Both the position numbers and the translations under genes were made by a program. The notes under the pieces are model-generated. The model was not told the DNA's origin, did no database searches, and worked only from the letters and a program-made list of their open reading frames with translations. This document shows positions 1 through 8,385 of a stretch of 64,000 nt of DNA, one piece after another. How positions within the stretch are numbered: the stretch's first letter is position 1; each line of letters starts with the position of its first letter. The stretch lies in assembly GCA_903822545.1 (NCBI GenBank), contig CAIJPN010000068.1:1-64000 (forward strand), given 5' to 3'. The DNA comes from an uncultured Anaerolineae bacterium (lineage in GTDB: Bacteria > Chloroflexota > Anaerolineae > Anaerolineales > Villigracilaceae).

Positions 1-748
1 CAAGGCCGATAACACGGTGGGCGTGAAGCTCTTCGATGCGGCTGGCGCTGTCCAGGAAATCTGGACCGATAATGCCCTCGGCGGCGAAAACCCCAAGACC
101 GTCACCAACGAATTCGTGCAGATGTGTCTCAATCTCGATGCCTTCACCGACATCGACCTGGCCCAGGTGGATAAAATCCAGTTTGCCATGTTCTGGGCCG
201 GCACCTACTATGTCGATGACATCGAATTCATCCCCGCTGAAGGCGCTGCCGCCCCCGCAGGCGAAAAAGCCACCGAAGCAGCTGTCGCCCAGGATTTTGA
301 ATCGGAAGGTGAGAATTTCTATTCCGATTATCAGGCAGATGTCAGTCGCGATACCACCGTCTTCCACGGCGGCAAGGCTTCTCTGAAAGCCACCAGTGCC
401 AGTGGCGAATGGCACGCCTTTGGCGCTTACCCCTCCACCCGCCCGTTTGATGCCAGCAAGTTTGCCAAAGTCTGCTTCTGGGTCAATGACACCACCACCA
501 ACAATAGCGGCAAGGCCGATAATACGGTGGGCGTGAAGCTCTTCGATGCGGCTGGCGCTGTCCAGGAAGTCTGGACTGACAATGCCCTCGGCGGTGAAAA
601 TCCCAAGACCGTCACAAATGAATTCGTGCAGATGTGTCTCAATCTCGATGCCTTCACCGACATCGACCTGACCCAGGTGGACAAAATCCAGTTCGCTATG
701 TTCTGGGCCGGCACCTACTACGTTGACGATATCGAATTCCAGCCGTAA
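1..748 (+). CDS. C-terminal part of a protein with tandem carbohydrate-binding-like modules (5' end outside window)
   Basis: The reading frame is open to the left edge of the window, so only the last 248 or so codons are present. It ends at TAA 746-748. The protein is built from modules of about 170 residues: bases 1-237 and 511-747 are nearly identical copies, separated by an Ala/Pro/Glu-rich linker followed by the start of the next module (DFESEGENFYSDY onward). The fold signature is that of a beta-sandwich, galactose-binding or CBM-like domain: alternating strands, a VWTDNALGG loop and a terminal YYVDDIEF strand common in such modules. No catalytic domain is visible. It stands directly before a carbohydrate-type ABC importer operon, so glycan binding at the cell surface is a reasonable inference. 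The family assignment is by appearance only. Confidence 0.6.
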   Translation, partial: KADNTVGVKLFDAAGAVQEIWTDNALGGENPKTVTNEFVQMCLNLDAFTDIDLAQVDKIQFAMFWAGTYYVDDIEFIPAEGAAAPAGEKATEAAVAQDFESEGENFYSDYQADVSRDTTVFHGGKASLKATSASGEWHAFGAYPSTRPFDASKFAKVCFWVNDTTTNNSGKADNTVGVKLFDAAGAVQEVWTDNALGGENPKTVTNEFVQMCLNLDAFTDIDLTQVDKIQFAMFWAGTYYVDDIEFQP

Positions 749-768
749 GGTTTCTATCCCATCCCAAC

Positions 769-803
769 CTTCCCCCATTTTCAGTTTTTGAAAATGGGGG
801 AAG
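769..803 (+). terminator. Hairpin after the module protein
   Basis: Perfect 14-bp inverted repeat (769-782 and 790-803) around a 7-base loop, lying 20 bases after the stop codon at 748. There is no T tract after the + strand stem, so it may act as an mRNA 3' end stabiliser as much as an intrinsic terminator. Confidence 0.5.
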
Positions 804-851
804 CGGCTTACACCAGCCTGCGAGTGACAGTCCATCCCAAAAGGCCAAAAA

Positions 852-1883
852 ATGAAGTCCAAAACCATTTCCCGGCGTGATTTCCTGCAACTGGCGGCGC
901 TCGGCGCAGGTGCCTCGGCCCTGTACGCCTGCGCCCCCACCCCGGCACCGGCCACAGTAGTCACCCAGCCTCCGCCAACAGATACCCCTGTTCCTGAACC
1001 GACACAAATCCCCACCCCCGCTGCACCCCAGCCAGTACTGCGCATTGCCCACATCTCCGATATGCACATCGAACCCTCTGGGCCGGGACGCGAAAAATTC
1101 TCGCGCGCCATGCGCAGCATCCAGAATCTCTCTCCGGCGATCGATTTCATCATCAACGCCGGTGACTGTGTCATGGATTCACTTTTTTCCAGCCCGCAGC
1201 GCGCCAACGAACAATGGGACACCTTCCAGTCGGTGCTTGGCCCCGATTTCCCCATCAAAGTGCACCACGCCATCGGCAACCACGATGTCTGGGGCTGGGG
1301 CTTGATCCAAAAAGAACAGGACCTGTATAAAGACGATCCCTTGTTTGGCAAAGGCCTGATCATGCAGCGCCTGGGCATGGACAACCGCTATTATTCTTTT
1401 AACCAGTCTGGCTGGCATTTCATCGTGCTCGACAGCGTTCACCCGCGCGAAGTGACAGAATCGGAACACCCTTACACCGGTAAGCTCGACGAAGAGCAGT
1501 ACACCTGGCTCGAAAAGGAACTTGAAACCACCGCCGCAGCCACCCCGGTTTGTATCGTCTCCCATATCCCCATTTTAGGCACCTGCGGCCTTCTGGATGG
1601 CAACAATGAATCCAGCGGCAACTGGAACATGCCCGGCGCGTGGATGCACATCGACGCCCGGCGACTGTTCTCACTATTTTGGAAACACCCCAACGTCAAA
1701 CTTTGCCTGAGCGGGCACACCCACCAGGTTGAAGATTTGCGCTATCATGGCGTCAAATACCTGACCAACGGAGCCATCTCTGGCAACTGGTGGCAGGGCC
1801 CCTACTTCGACTTCCCGCCCGGCTACGTCCTGCTCAGCTTGTATGCCGATGGCACATCCGAGAGCGAATACATCGCCTATTAG
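852..1883 (+). CDS. Tat-exported lipoprotein metallophosphoesterase (calcineurin-like)
   Basis: A 343-residue calcineurin-like phosphoesterase. The N-terminus is a Tat signal (SRRDFLQLAALGAG) ending in a lipobox, LYAC, with Cys27 as the probable lipidated residue, followed by a Pro/Thr linker to about residue 60. The dinuclear metal site is complete: DMH at 70-72, GD at 104-105, GNHD at 142-145, a VSHIP histidine near 236, and GHTH at 288-291. The protein should sit on the outer face of the membrane and hydrolyse phosphomono- or diesters; the substrate cannot be read from sequence. A solute-binding lipoprotein follows 9 bases downstream with the same type of Tat signal, so the two are probably cotranscribed. 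A link between extracellular dephosphorylation and uptake of the product is an inference. Confidence 0.85.
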   Translation: MKSKTISRRDFLQLAALGAGASALYACAPTPAPATVVTQPPPTDTPVPEPTQIPTPAAPQPVLRIAHISDMHIEPSGPGREKFSRAMRSIQNLSPAIDFIINAGDCVMDSLFSSPQRANEQWDTFQSVLGPDFPIKVHHAIGNHDVWGWGLIQKEQDLYKDDPLFGKGLIMQRLGMDNRYYSFNQSGWHFIVLDSVHPREVTESEHPYTGKLDEEQYTWLEKELETTAAATPVCIVSHIPILGTCGLLDGNNESSGNWNMPGAWMHIDARRLFSLFWKHPNVKLCLSGHTHQVEDLRYHGVKYLTNGAISGNWWQGPYFDFPPGYVLLSLYADGTSESEYIAY

Positions 1884-1892
1884 GAGGCAAAA

Positions 1893-3551
1893 ATGACCAA
1901 CCCACAACGGCGCATCAGTCGCCGCGACTTCCTGCGCCTGGCAGCCCTGAGTGGCGGCGCAATGGCGCTTTATTCCTGTGGAGTTAAACCCACCGCCTCG
2001 ACACCTGACAGCACATCCGGGGTGGATGCCGTTAACGTCGCCCTGAAAACTGCTGGCTGGCCGACCGACGCTTTCTTCCCCGATGCCGCCGCCGGCTCTT
2101 TCCAGGCTGGCCACAACAAAGCCCTGCAAGCCTGGCTGGATGCCAACCCCGGTGCAAGTATCGAACAAATCGAATTCAACCCCTGGAGCGCCGACGCCCT
2201 GCGCACCGGCGTGGCGGGCGGCACCGCACCCTTCAACTATCCCATCGGTGTGCTCGGCAACTGGAGTGTCCCCGGCATCCAGGCCGCCAATGCAGAAGGG
2301 TTGTTCGCCGATATCACCGAAGTCTTCAACAAATACAACGTCAAAGACCTGCTTGATCCCAAAGTGGCCGCCAGCACCTCCCGCTGGCAAACCCAGGATG
2401 GCAAAATCTTTGGGATCCCCTACGAAGTCGTCTCCAGCGAGGGCTTTTTCTTCAACCGCGAATATTTCTCTGAGGCTGGTATCGATGAGCCGCCCCTCAC
2501 CTGGAAATGGTCAGATATGCGCGAAATCGCCCTAAAACTGACCAAAGGCGAGCGCAAAGGCCTGGCCATGGCCGCTTATGTTCTCGACTGGATCCTGCCA
2601 TCCTACGGTATCGACTTCGACGGGCTGCTCTCACGCTATCCCGTCCCTGGACGCAGCTTCAACTGGCGCTGGGATTTCACATCCAATGTAGATGACATAA
2701 TCGAGGGCGTGAACCTGTGGCGCGCCATGTACTTTGAAGATAAATCCGTTTACAGCGACCCCAACTTCTGGGATTACTCGCAAAATGGCCAGCTTGCCGC
2801 TGCCTTCTACGAGGGCAAAGCAGCCATGACGCCCGGCATCCACCTGTTCTTCTCGGATATGGCTACCAAAATGAAAAAATCCATCACCGAAGCCGACGCC
2901 TTCATGGGATTTGTCCGCCAGCCGCTCGGCCCGCTTGGATACACCTACCAGCTGCCGTTTTCCGTCAGCGCCTGGGGCTTCAACCCTGACTTGAAACCGG
3001 ACGAACTCGACAAGGCCATTTCGCTCTTCACCTACATGCTGCTCGGCGACGGCTTTATCACCACCGCCAAAGAAATCTACTCGGCCAAACAAGATGTCAG
3101 TGAGATCATCCGCGCCATCCGCTGGCCGTTTGCCAACAAATACTCCGAGATCATCCCCGGCATCGATGGTTCGCTCAGTGCCGCTGCAGGCAAGCGCTAC
3201 GCTGACGCGCTCAACACCATTTTCAGCCAGCCTAAACTGCCCGAAGTCGGTGAATACACCCCCGCCGAAGTTAATCGCGGCCCTGGTGATACCCCCTGGT
3301 ACGACAAACTCTCGCGCTGGGCTTTCTCGCAAGATGCGGTCGATGTCAAAACTGATGCCGCCGCCCTGGAGGGGATCCTCAACCAACAGGCCAAAACCTT
3401 CCCATCCGGCGTAGATGAAAACGCCTTCGCCGAGGGTGTCAAGAAATACTACACCGATGTGACGGCCTACCTGCAAGCCAACGCCCCCGATTTTTACGAA
3501 AAGCGTTTCAAACCGTTCTACGACCTGCGTATTAAGCCGAATTTTGGCTAA
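1893..3551 (+). CDS. ABC transporter solute-binding lipoprotein (Tat signal)
   Basis: A 552-residue extracellular solute-binding protein of the carbohydrate type (SBP family 1-like). The strong ribosome site AGGAGG lies 8 bases before the ATG. The signal has the twin-arginine motif SRRDFLRLAAL and a lipobox ending at Cys29 (LYSC). The mature part shows the usual alternating lobes with GIPYEVVSSEGFFFNREYF and many surface Trp/Tyr residues that commonly stack on sugars. It is longer than a typical maltose-type binding protein (about 400-450 residues), so a large or unusual ligand is possible. Two MalFG-like permeases and two MalK-like ATPases follow on the same strand, which supports its role as the receptor of this importer. 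The substrate is unknown. Confidence 0.85.
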   Translation: MTNPQRRISRRDFLRLAALSGGAMALYSCGVKPTASTPDSTSGVDAVNVALKTAGWPTDAFFPDAAAGSFQAGHNKALQAWLDANPGASIEQIEFNPWSADALRTGVAGGTAPFNYPIGVLGNWSVPGIQAANAEGLFADITEVFNKYNVKDLLDPKVAASTSRWQTQDGKIFGIPYEVVSSEGFFFNREYFSEAGIDEPPLTWKWSDMREIALKLTKGERKGLAMAAYVLDWILPSYGIDFDGLLSRYPVPGRSFNWRWDFTSNVDDIIEGVNLWRAMYFEDKSVYSDPNFWDYSQNGQLAAAFYEGKAAMTPGIHLFFSDMATKMKKSITEADAFMGFVRQPLGPLGYTYQLPFSVSAWGFNPDLKPDELDKAISLFTYMLLGDGFITTAKEIYSAKQDVSEIIRAIRWPFANKYSEIIPGIDGSLSAAAGKRYADALNTIFSQPKLPEVGEYTPAEVNRGPGDTPWYDKLSRWAFSQDAVDVKTDAAALEGILNQQAKTFPSGVDENAFAEGVKKYYTDVTAYLQANAPDFYEKRFKPFYDLRIKPNFG

Positions 3552-3557
3552 AAATGC

Positions 3558-3651
3558 GTAAGGGCGACCCGCCCTGTGCGAACAGGTATCCATTTATGTC
3601 AGCTATTCTGGCAAAACAGCATCTTGTTATGCCAGGATGGGTCGCCCCTAC
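3558..3651. repeat. Family A element, copy 1 (94 bp, inverted termini)
   Basis: The ends GTAAGGGCGACCC and GGGTCGCCCCTAC form a 13-bp terminal inverted repeat with one mismatch. The same ends and the same total length recur at 17181, 18504, 22691, 48421 and 54825. It fills the gap between the binding-protein gene and the first permease gene. Confidence 0.8.
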
Positions 3652-3747
3652 CGTGCCACTGCGGAAAAATGGATTTCCCGGTTCTATCCGTGTTCATCCG
3701 TGAAATCCGTCTAATCTGTGTACAAAAACCACCCCAAAGGTGTCCTC

Positions 3748-4656
3748 ATGACTATTGGCACGCCCGCAATTGAAACCCCCACCCCGCCGGTGGATGGCGG
3801 CAAAACTGCCAACCGCTGGCAGTACTGGATATTCGCCATCCCGGCCATCATCTTCCAGTTCTTCTGGGGCTGGTATCCCATGCTGATTGCCATCTTCCTC
3901 AGCATGACCAACGCCCCCATCCGTGGCGCGATCACCTTCCAGGGATTGGGCAACTTCGAGCGGCTTTTCGCCGACCCGCTGGTGGCGGATTCGTTCAAAA
4001 TCACCTTCATCTACGCCGCGCTTTCCATCACACTGACCTTTCTCATCCCTATTTTTGTCGCCATCCTGCTGATGGAAATGCCGCCCAACCTGATGCGCGT
4101 GATGATGCTGCTGTGGTTTGTGCCGCTCAGCGGCATCGCCAGCACCATCTTCTGGCAGTATCTTTATAATGAGCAGTTCGGCATCTTGCAATACATCGCC
4201 ACTGGCGTTCTGGGAATGCCGCCCCAGGCTTTCCTCAGCAGCGAGCGCTGGGTGCTCTTCTGGCTGGTTTTCCCCGGTATCCTGATGTTTGGCCCCGGGC
4301 TGTACTACATGACCGGCCTGCAAAGCATCCCCAAATCCTATTACGAAGCCGCTGAAATCGAAGGCGCCGGGTTCTGGCGCAAAATCTGGACAATTTCCCT
4401 GCCGCGCCTGCGCCCGATCATCTCCATGACCCTGTTGTTCTCCATCATCGGCACCATGCAGGAATTTTCCTTCCCCGACCTGATGACACGCGGCGGCCCC
4501 AACGGCGCCAGCCGCACCGTGGTCATGTATATGTTCAATATCCTCAGCAATGGCCGCTACGGCGATGCCACCGCCCTGGCTGTCATGCTGTTTATCGTCA
4601 TCATGGCAATGGTGCTGGTTTACCGCACCGTGTATAAAGACGACCCTGATATTTAG
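3748..4656 (+). CDS. ABC sugar transporter permease, MalF-like
   Basis: A 302-residue integral membrane protein with about six hydrophobic segments. It carries the cytoplasmic EAA loop that docks on the ATPase (YYEAAEIEGAGFWRKIW, near residue 200), typical of binding-protein-dependent sugar permeases. The ATG at 3748 was chosen because AAAGGTG lies at the right distance before it; an in-frame GTG at 3718 would add ten residues made from a repeat-like stretch and has no ribosome site. It pairs with the second permease at 4774 and the two downstream ATPases. Confidence 0.88.
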   Translation: MTIGTPAIETPTPPVDGGKTANRWQYWIFAIPAIIFQFFWGWYPMLIAIFLSMTNAPIRGAITFQGLGNFERLFADPLVADSFKITFIYAALSITLTFLIPIFVAILLMEMPPNLMRVMMLLWFVPLSGIASTIFWQYLYNEQFGILQYIATGVLGMPPQAFLSSERWVLFWLVFPGILMFGPGLYYMTGLQSIPKSYYEAAEIEGAGFWRKIWTISLPRLRPIISMTLLFSIIGTMQEFSFPDLMTRGGPNGASRTVVMYMFNILSNGRYGDATALAVMLFIVIMAMVLVYRTVYKDDPDI

Positions 4657-4670
4657 ATTGCACCAACAAA

Positions 4671-4747
4671 CCCTCACCCCGACCCTCTCCCAAAGGAAGA
4701 GGGGGCAAAACTCCCTTCTCCCGCCGGGAGAAGGGCTGGGGATGATG
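4671..4747. repeat. Family B GC-rich repeat, copy 1
   Basis: About 77 bp made of C-rich half-sites followed by complementary G-rich half-sites (CCCTCACCCC ... CTCCCGCCGGGAG ... GGCTGGGGATGATGG), able to form two adjacent hairpins. Related copies are at 5794, 7029 and, inside a gene, 58694. It lies between the two permease genes. Confidence 0.8.
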
Positions 4748-4773
4748 GCTAACCGTCTCCCGGAGTTACTCCC

Positions 4774-5787
4774 ATGAGCCTTTTCCCCGCTGTTGGACGC
4801 AAACAACCCCGCCTGCGCCTCGCCTGGTGGGCTGTCGGCCTGATTCTATGGACGGGCATCATCCTGCACCTGATCCCGTTCTTCATCATGATCTCGACCT
4901 CGCTCAAACCTGCTGCCGAAGCGATGTCCATGCCGCCCACCCTCTGGCCCAAAGAACCCACCTTTGTGGCCTGGAAACTGATCTGGAACATTTCCGACAT
5001 CGGGAAATCCGTCCTGGCCCAGCCGCTCAGCCGCTACTTCCTCAACTCGCTGATCATGACCTTTGGCACGATTTTCCTGTCTATCCCGGTCACATCGCTG
5101 GCAGCTTACGCCTCCAGCAAGCTGATCAAAGGACGCATCGCCCGCCCGCTCTTCATCTTCTTCATTGGCACGCTCATGCTGCCAGGCATCGTCACCCTGA
5201 TCCCATCCTTCCTCCTGACCCGCAATTTTCCCTTTCCCGTGCCAGTCGCCCCCAACATCCCCGGCACCGATATTCCCTTCCCCACCTGGCGCATCTGGAA
5301 CACTTACTGGGGCATCATCCTGCCCGCCGGGTTCAGCGCCGGGAACTTCCTGCTCTTCAAGGGTTTTTTCGATGGCATCCCCGACTCCATCATCAACGCC
5401 GCCCGCGTAGATGGCGGCTCGGAATTCAACATCTTCCGCCGCATCATCCTGCCGATGAGTATCCCGGTCTACTCTGTCACCACCTATTTCACCTTCGGCG
5501 GCGTCTGGGATAGCTACCTGTGGCCGATGGTCATCGTCCAGGATAGCGCCATCGCCCCGTTGACCCTGGCCATCCGTCGCATCTCAGACGCTTTCTCTTA
5601 CGCTGGCACGACCAGCACCATGACCGTTGTCGGCGCATCCTCCGCGCTCAAACCGCTCATCGACCAGGGCCTTTCGTGGAACGGCCTGATGGTGCTCGGC
5701 CTGCTGCAAGCCATCCCGGTCTTTATCTTCTTCATCCTCGCCCGCGAATACCTGCTCAAAGGCGTTCGCATCCAGGGCTTAAAATAA
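4774..5787 (+). CDS. ABC sugar transporter permease, MalG-like
   Basis: A 337-residue permease with about six membrane segments and the EAA-type loop (INAARVDGGSEFNIFRRI, near residue 210). A long periplasmic insert around residues 125-175 (FPFPVPVAPNIPGTDIPFP) is larger than in standard MalG proteins. It should form the translocation pore with the protein starting at 3748. Family B repeats flank the gene on both sides, so expression from a single transcript would pass through two sets of hairpins. Confidence 0.88.
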   Translation: MSLFPAVGRKQPRLRLAWWAVGLILWTGIILHLIPFFIMISTSLKPAAEAMSMPPTLWPKEPTFVAWKLIWNISDIGKSVLAQPLSRYFLNSLIMTFGTIFLSIPVTSLAAYASSKLIKGRIARPLFIFFIGTLMLPGIVTLIPSFLLTRNFPFPVPVAPNIPGTDIPFPTWRIWNTYWGIILPAGFSAGNFLLFKGFFDGIPDSIINAARVDGGSEFNIFRRIILPMSIPVYSVTTYFTFGGVWDSYLWPMVIVQDSAIAPLTLAIRRISDAFSYAGTTSTMTVVGASSALKPLIDQGLSWNGLMVLGLLQAIPVFIFFILAREYLLKGVRIQGLK

Positions 5788-5793
5788 AACTTT

Positions 5794-5867
5794 CCCTCAT
5801 CCCCAACCCTTCTCCCAATGGGAGAAGGGAGTCCTCTCCCCCCTCGGGGGAGGGCGGAGGGTGAGGG
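5794..5867. repeat. Family B GC-rich repeat, copy 2
   Basis: A 74-bp copy of the double-hairpin repeat (starts CCCTCATCCCC, ends GGAGGGTGAGGG). It is followed at 5868-5894 by three to four tandem copies of a CACTTAC heptamer that run almost into the next start codon. Confidence 0.8.
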
Positions 5868-5896
5868 CCACTTACCACTTACCACTTACCACTCTT

Positions 5897-7021
5897 ATGG
5901 CCAGTGTCACCCTCACTAACATCACCAAACACTACACCCCACCCGTTGGCGCGCCTGCCGGCCTGCCACCGAGCGGCCTCGAAAACGTCAGCCTGACCAT
6001 TGCCGATGGAGAAACAGTCAGCGTCGTTGGCCCTTCCGGCTGCGGAAAAAGCACCCTGCTCAAAGTTATCGCCGGGCTGGAATTCGCCGACCAGGGCAAA
6101 ATCTTGTACAACAACTACGATGTCACCCAACTCGCCCCCCAGGCGCGCGGCGTTGGCATGGTCTTCCAGGATTACGCCCTCTACCCCAGCAAAGAAGGCG
6201 AAGACAACCTGGGCTACTACTTTGAAGTCCGCAAAAAGACGCCCGAAGAAAAAGAACGCCGCCTGCGCGAAACCGCCGACATGATGGGCATCGGCTTCGA
6301 ACTGCTCATGGATCGCAAAGTCGATACCCTTTCCGGCGGCGAAAAACAGCGCGTCGGCATTGCCCGCTGCATCGTCCGCGAGCCAAACGTCTTCCTGATG
6401 GATGAACCCATCTCGAACCTCGACGCCAAACTGCGCGAAAGCACCCGCACCGAAATCAAAAAACTGCTCAAAAAATTCGGCATCACCACCCTTTACGTCA
6501 CCCACGACCAGCAGGAAGCCATTTTCATGGGCGACCGCATCGCCGTCATGCGCCTGGGGCGGCTGGAGCAGATTGGGACGTTCGACGAACTGTATTATTC
6601 GCCCGCCAACCTGTTTGTGGCAACGCTGATCGGGACTCCACCCCTGAACGTGATTCCAGCCGAAGTGCGCGATTCCGCTCTTTGGCTGGGACAAACCGCC
6701 CTGCCGCTGCCCGCCGATATAATGGACAAACTCCCCGCCGGGGCAGTCCGCCTGGGGGTGCGTCCAGAAGCCTGGATGGTCAGCCACCAGCCCGGTGACG
6801 GGATTCCGATGCCTGTCTCCCGCGTGGAACGACTCTATACCGAGCGGGCTGCCTTTGCGGGCGGGCAAATCTCCGGCACAGCCGTCAACGTGCTGGTGCC
6901 GCTCGATTTCCCCGAATCTGCCAAACAAATCCACCTGCAACCCGATTGGACGCAGGTTTACTTCTTCGCCGCCACCGGCGAAACCGCACTCCACACCCCC
7001 GGCGCGCCGGACCTGTTCTAA
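5897..7021 (+). CDS. ABC transporter ATPase, MalK/UgpC-like (first of two)
   Basis: A 374-residue ATPase. It has Walker A GPSGCGKST, Q-loop VFQDYALYP, signature LSGGEKQR, Walker B VFLMDEP, the D-loop SNLDAKLR and the H-loop VTHDQQEA, all intact. The C-terminal 130 or so residues form a TOBE-like regulatory domain as in MalK. The ATG at 5897 was chosen because an earlier in-frame GTG at 5861 lies inside the family B repeat. No clear Shine-Dalgarno sequence precedes the chosen start; the leader is CACTTAC repeats. It probably powers the two permeases upstream, alone or as a heterodimer with the ATPase at 7127. Confidence 0.88.
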   Translation: MASVTLTNITKHYTPPVGAPAGLPPSGLENVSLTIADGETVSVVGPSGCGKSTLLKVIAGLEFADQGKILYNNYDVTQLAPQARGVGMVFQDYALYPSKEGEDNLGYYFEVRKKTPEEKERRLRETADMMGIGFELLMDRKVDTLSGGEKQRVGIARCIVREPNVFLMDEPISNLDAKLRESTRTEIKKLLKKFGITTLYVTHDQQEAIFMGDRIAVMRLGRLEQIGTFDELYYSPANLFVATLIGTPPLNVIPAEVRDSALWLGQTALPLPADIMDKLPAGAVRLGVRPEAWMVSHQPGDGIPMPVSRVERLYTERAAFAGGQISGTAVNVLVPLDFPESAKQIHLQPDWTQVYFFAATGETALHTPGAPDLF

Positions 7022-7028
7022 ACGCTCT

Positions 7029-7103
7029 CCCTCACCCCTGCCCTCTCCCAAAGGGAGAGGGGGAAAGTCCGCTCCCCCGCCGGGGGAGGGCGGAGGGTGA
7101 GGG
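7029..7103. repeat. Family B GC-rich repeat, copy 3
   Basis: A 75-bp copy with the same ends as the copy at 5794 (CCCTCACCCC to GGAGGGTGAGGG), again followed by a CCACTTGCCACTTTCTACT tail just before a start codon. Confidence 0.8.
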
Positions 7104-7126
7104 CCACTTGCCACTTTCTACTGCCT

Positions 7127-8269
7127 ATGTCATCAATCACCGTCTCCCACCTTGTCAAGCAATTCGCCAACCCCGAATCTGGGGAAAGCAAACGCGCCGT
7201 CAACGACATCTCCTTCACTCTCGGCGAACACGAATTCCTGGTGCTGGTCGGCCCCTCGGGCTGCGGAAAAACCACCACCCTGCGCATGTTGGCCGGGCTG
7301 GAGCCGGTTTCCTCGGGTGAGATTTTCTTCGGGGAGAAACGCGTCAACGAAACCCGCCCCAAAGAGCGCAACGTGGCGATGGTTTTCCAGGATTATGCTG
7401 TTTTCCCGCACATGACCGTCTATGAGAACATCGCCTACGGCCTGCGCTCACGCGGCGCCCCAGCGGCGATGATCAAGGAGCGTGTCCCCAAGGCCGCCCA
7501 GATTTTCCGCATCGAACACTTGCTCCAGCGCAAGCCGCGCCAGCTCAGCGGCGGCGAGCGCCAGCGCGTGGCGCTTTCGCGCGCCATGGTGCGCGACGCT
7601 GACCTGTACCTGTACGATGAGCCGCTCGCCAACCTGGATGCGCAGCTGCGCTACCAGGCCCGCGAGGACATCATGGCACTGCACAAGGAAAAACAAAAAC
7701 CGAGCGTTTACGTCACCCACGACCAATCTGAAGCGATGGCAATGGGTGACCGTATCGCCGTGATGAATGGCGGGCGCATCGAGCAGATCGGCAGCGGCGC
7801 GGAGTTGTATGAGCGCCCCAACAGCCTGTTTGTGGCCTATTTCATCGGCACGCCGAGCATCAACCTGTTTGATGTGGAGATTTTGGCCGAAGACCAGGCG
7901 CTTTTTGCCGTTTCAACGGCTTTCCGCCTGCGCCTGGCCGATTCCCACCTCGACGCGCTGCGCCCCTACAGCGGAAAGCGCATCAAAATGGGCCTGCGCC
8001 CCGAAGACCTGCACGTCCCACGCCTGGCGACTTTCCTCGTCAGCCCCGAAAACCAGATTCAGGGCGTGGTCAACGTGGTCGAGCCGTCCTCCACGGGCTG
8101 TGCCGTCTACCTGAGCACCTTGGACGAGACATCCAGGGATTACGTTGCCACCCTGCGCACCCGTATGCCCGCCACGTATCTTGGCAAAGAAGTGCCGCTC
8201 GCCGCGAACATGGCCAAGGCGCATTATTTTGACCCGGCGACTGAAAAATCCATCCTTGTGGCAATTTGA
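7127..8269 (+). CDS. ABC transporter ATPase, MalK/UgpC-like (second of two)
   Basis: A 380-residue ATPase with Walker A GPSGCGKTT, Q-loop VFQDYAVFP, signature LSGGERQR, Walker B LYLYDEP, D-loop ANLDAQLR and H-loop VTHDQSEA, plus a TOBE-like C-terminal domain. It differs clearly from the ATPase at 5897, so the pair is not a recent duplication. Most MalFGK-type importers use one ATPase gene; systems with two unlike ATPases (for example GlpS/GlpT) are known, so a heterodimeric engine is possible. The ATG at 7127 was chosen over an in-frame GTG at 7097 inside the repeat. It is the last gene of the operon. Confidence 0.87.
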   Translation: MSSITVSHLVKQFANPESGESKRAVNDISFTLGEHEFLVLVGPSGCGKTTTLRMLAGLEPVSSGEIFFGEKRVNETRPKERNVAMVFQDYAVFPHMTVYENIAYGLRSRGAPAAMIKERVPKAAQIFRIEHLLQRKPRQLSGGERQRVALSRAMVRDADLYLYDEPLANLDAQLRYQAREDIMALHKEKQKPSVYVTHDQSEAMAMGDRIAVMNGGRIEQIGSGAELYERPNSLFVAYFIGTPSINLFDVEILAEDQALFAVSTAFRLRLADSHLDALRPYSGKRIKMGLRPEDLHVPRLATFLVSPENQIQGVVNVVEPSSTGCAVYLSTLDETSRDYVATLRTRMPATYLGKEVPLAANMAKAHYFDPATEKSILVAI

Positions 8270-8298
8270 GCCATTCCCGACAAAAATCTCGGATAAAA

Positions 8299-8363
8299 AA
8301 CGACCATTTTCCTCGCTGAGCGGGTAGTCGAAATGACTGCGCTATCGCTGGAAAATGGTCGTT
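8299..8363. terminator. Long hairpin between convergent genes
   Basis: Perfect 14-bp inverted repeat (8299-8312 and 8350-8363) enclosing a 37-base loop that itself contains a CGCTGAGCG/CGCTATCGC-like partial match. It lies 30 bases after the ABC ATPase stop and 23 bases before the end of the cyclase gene on the other strand, so it is placed to stop transcription from both sides. Confidence 0.6.
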
Positions 8364-8385
8364 ATGTATTATTCTCGTTAGCTTT

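Noticed and set aside
3718-3747. GTG start for the first permease
   Set aside because: It lies in a repeat-like stretch without a ribosome site, while the ATG at 3748 has AAAGGTG in front.
5879-7114. 411-codon open frame on the minus strand, and similar long frames at 2631-3593 (-), 3694-4806 (-) and 33432-34583 (-)
   Set aside because: They lie opposite genes with complete family motifs, and their protein sequence is rich in His, Gln and Gly with no domain. They arise from the codon bias of the real gene.
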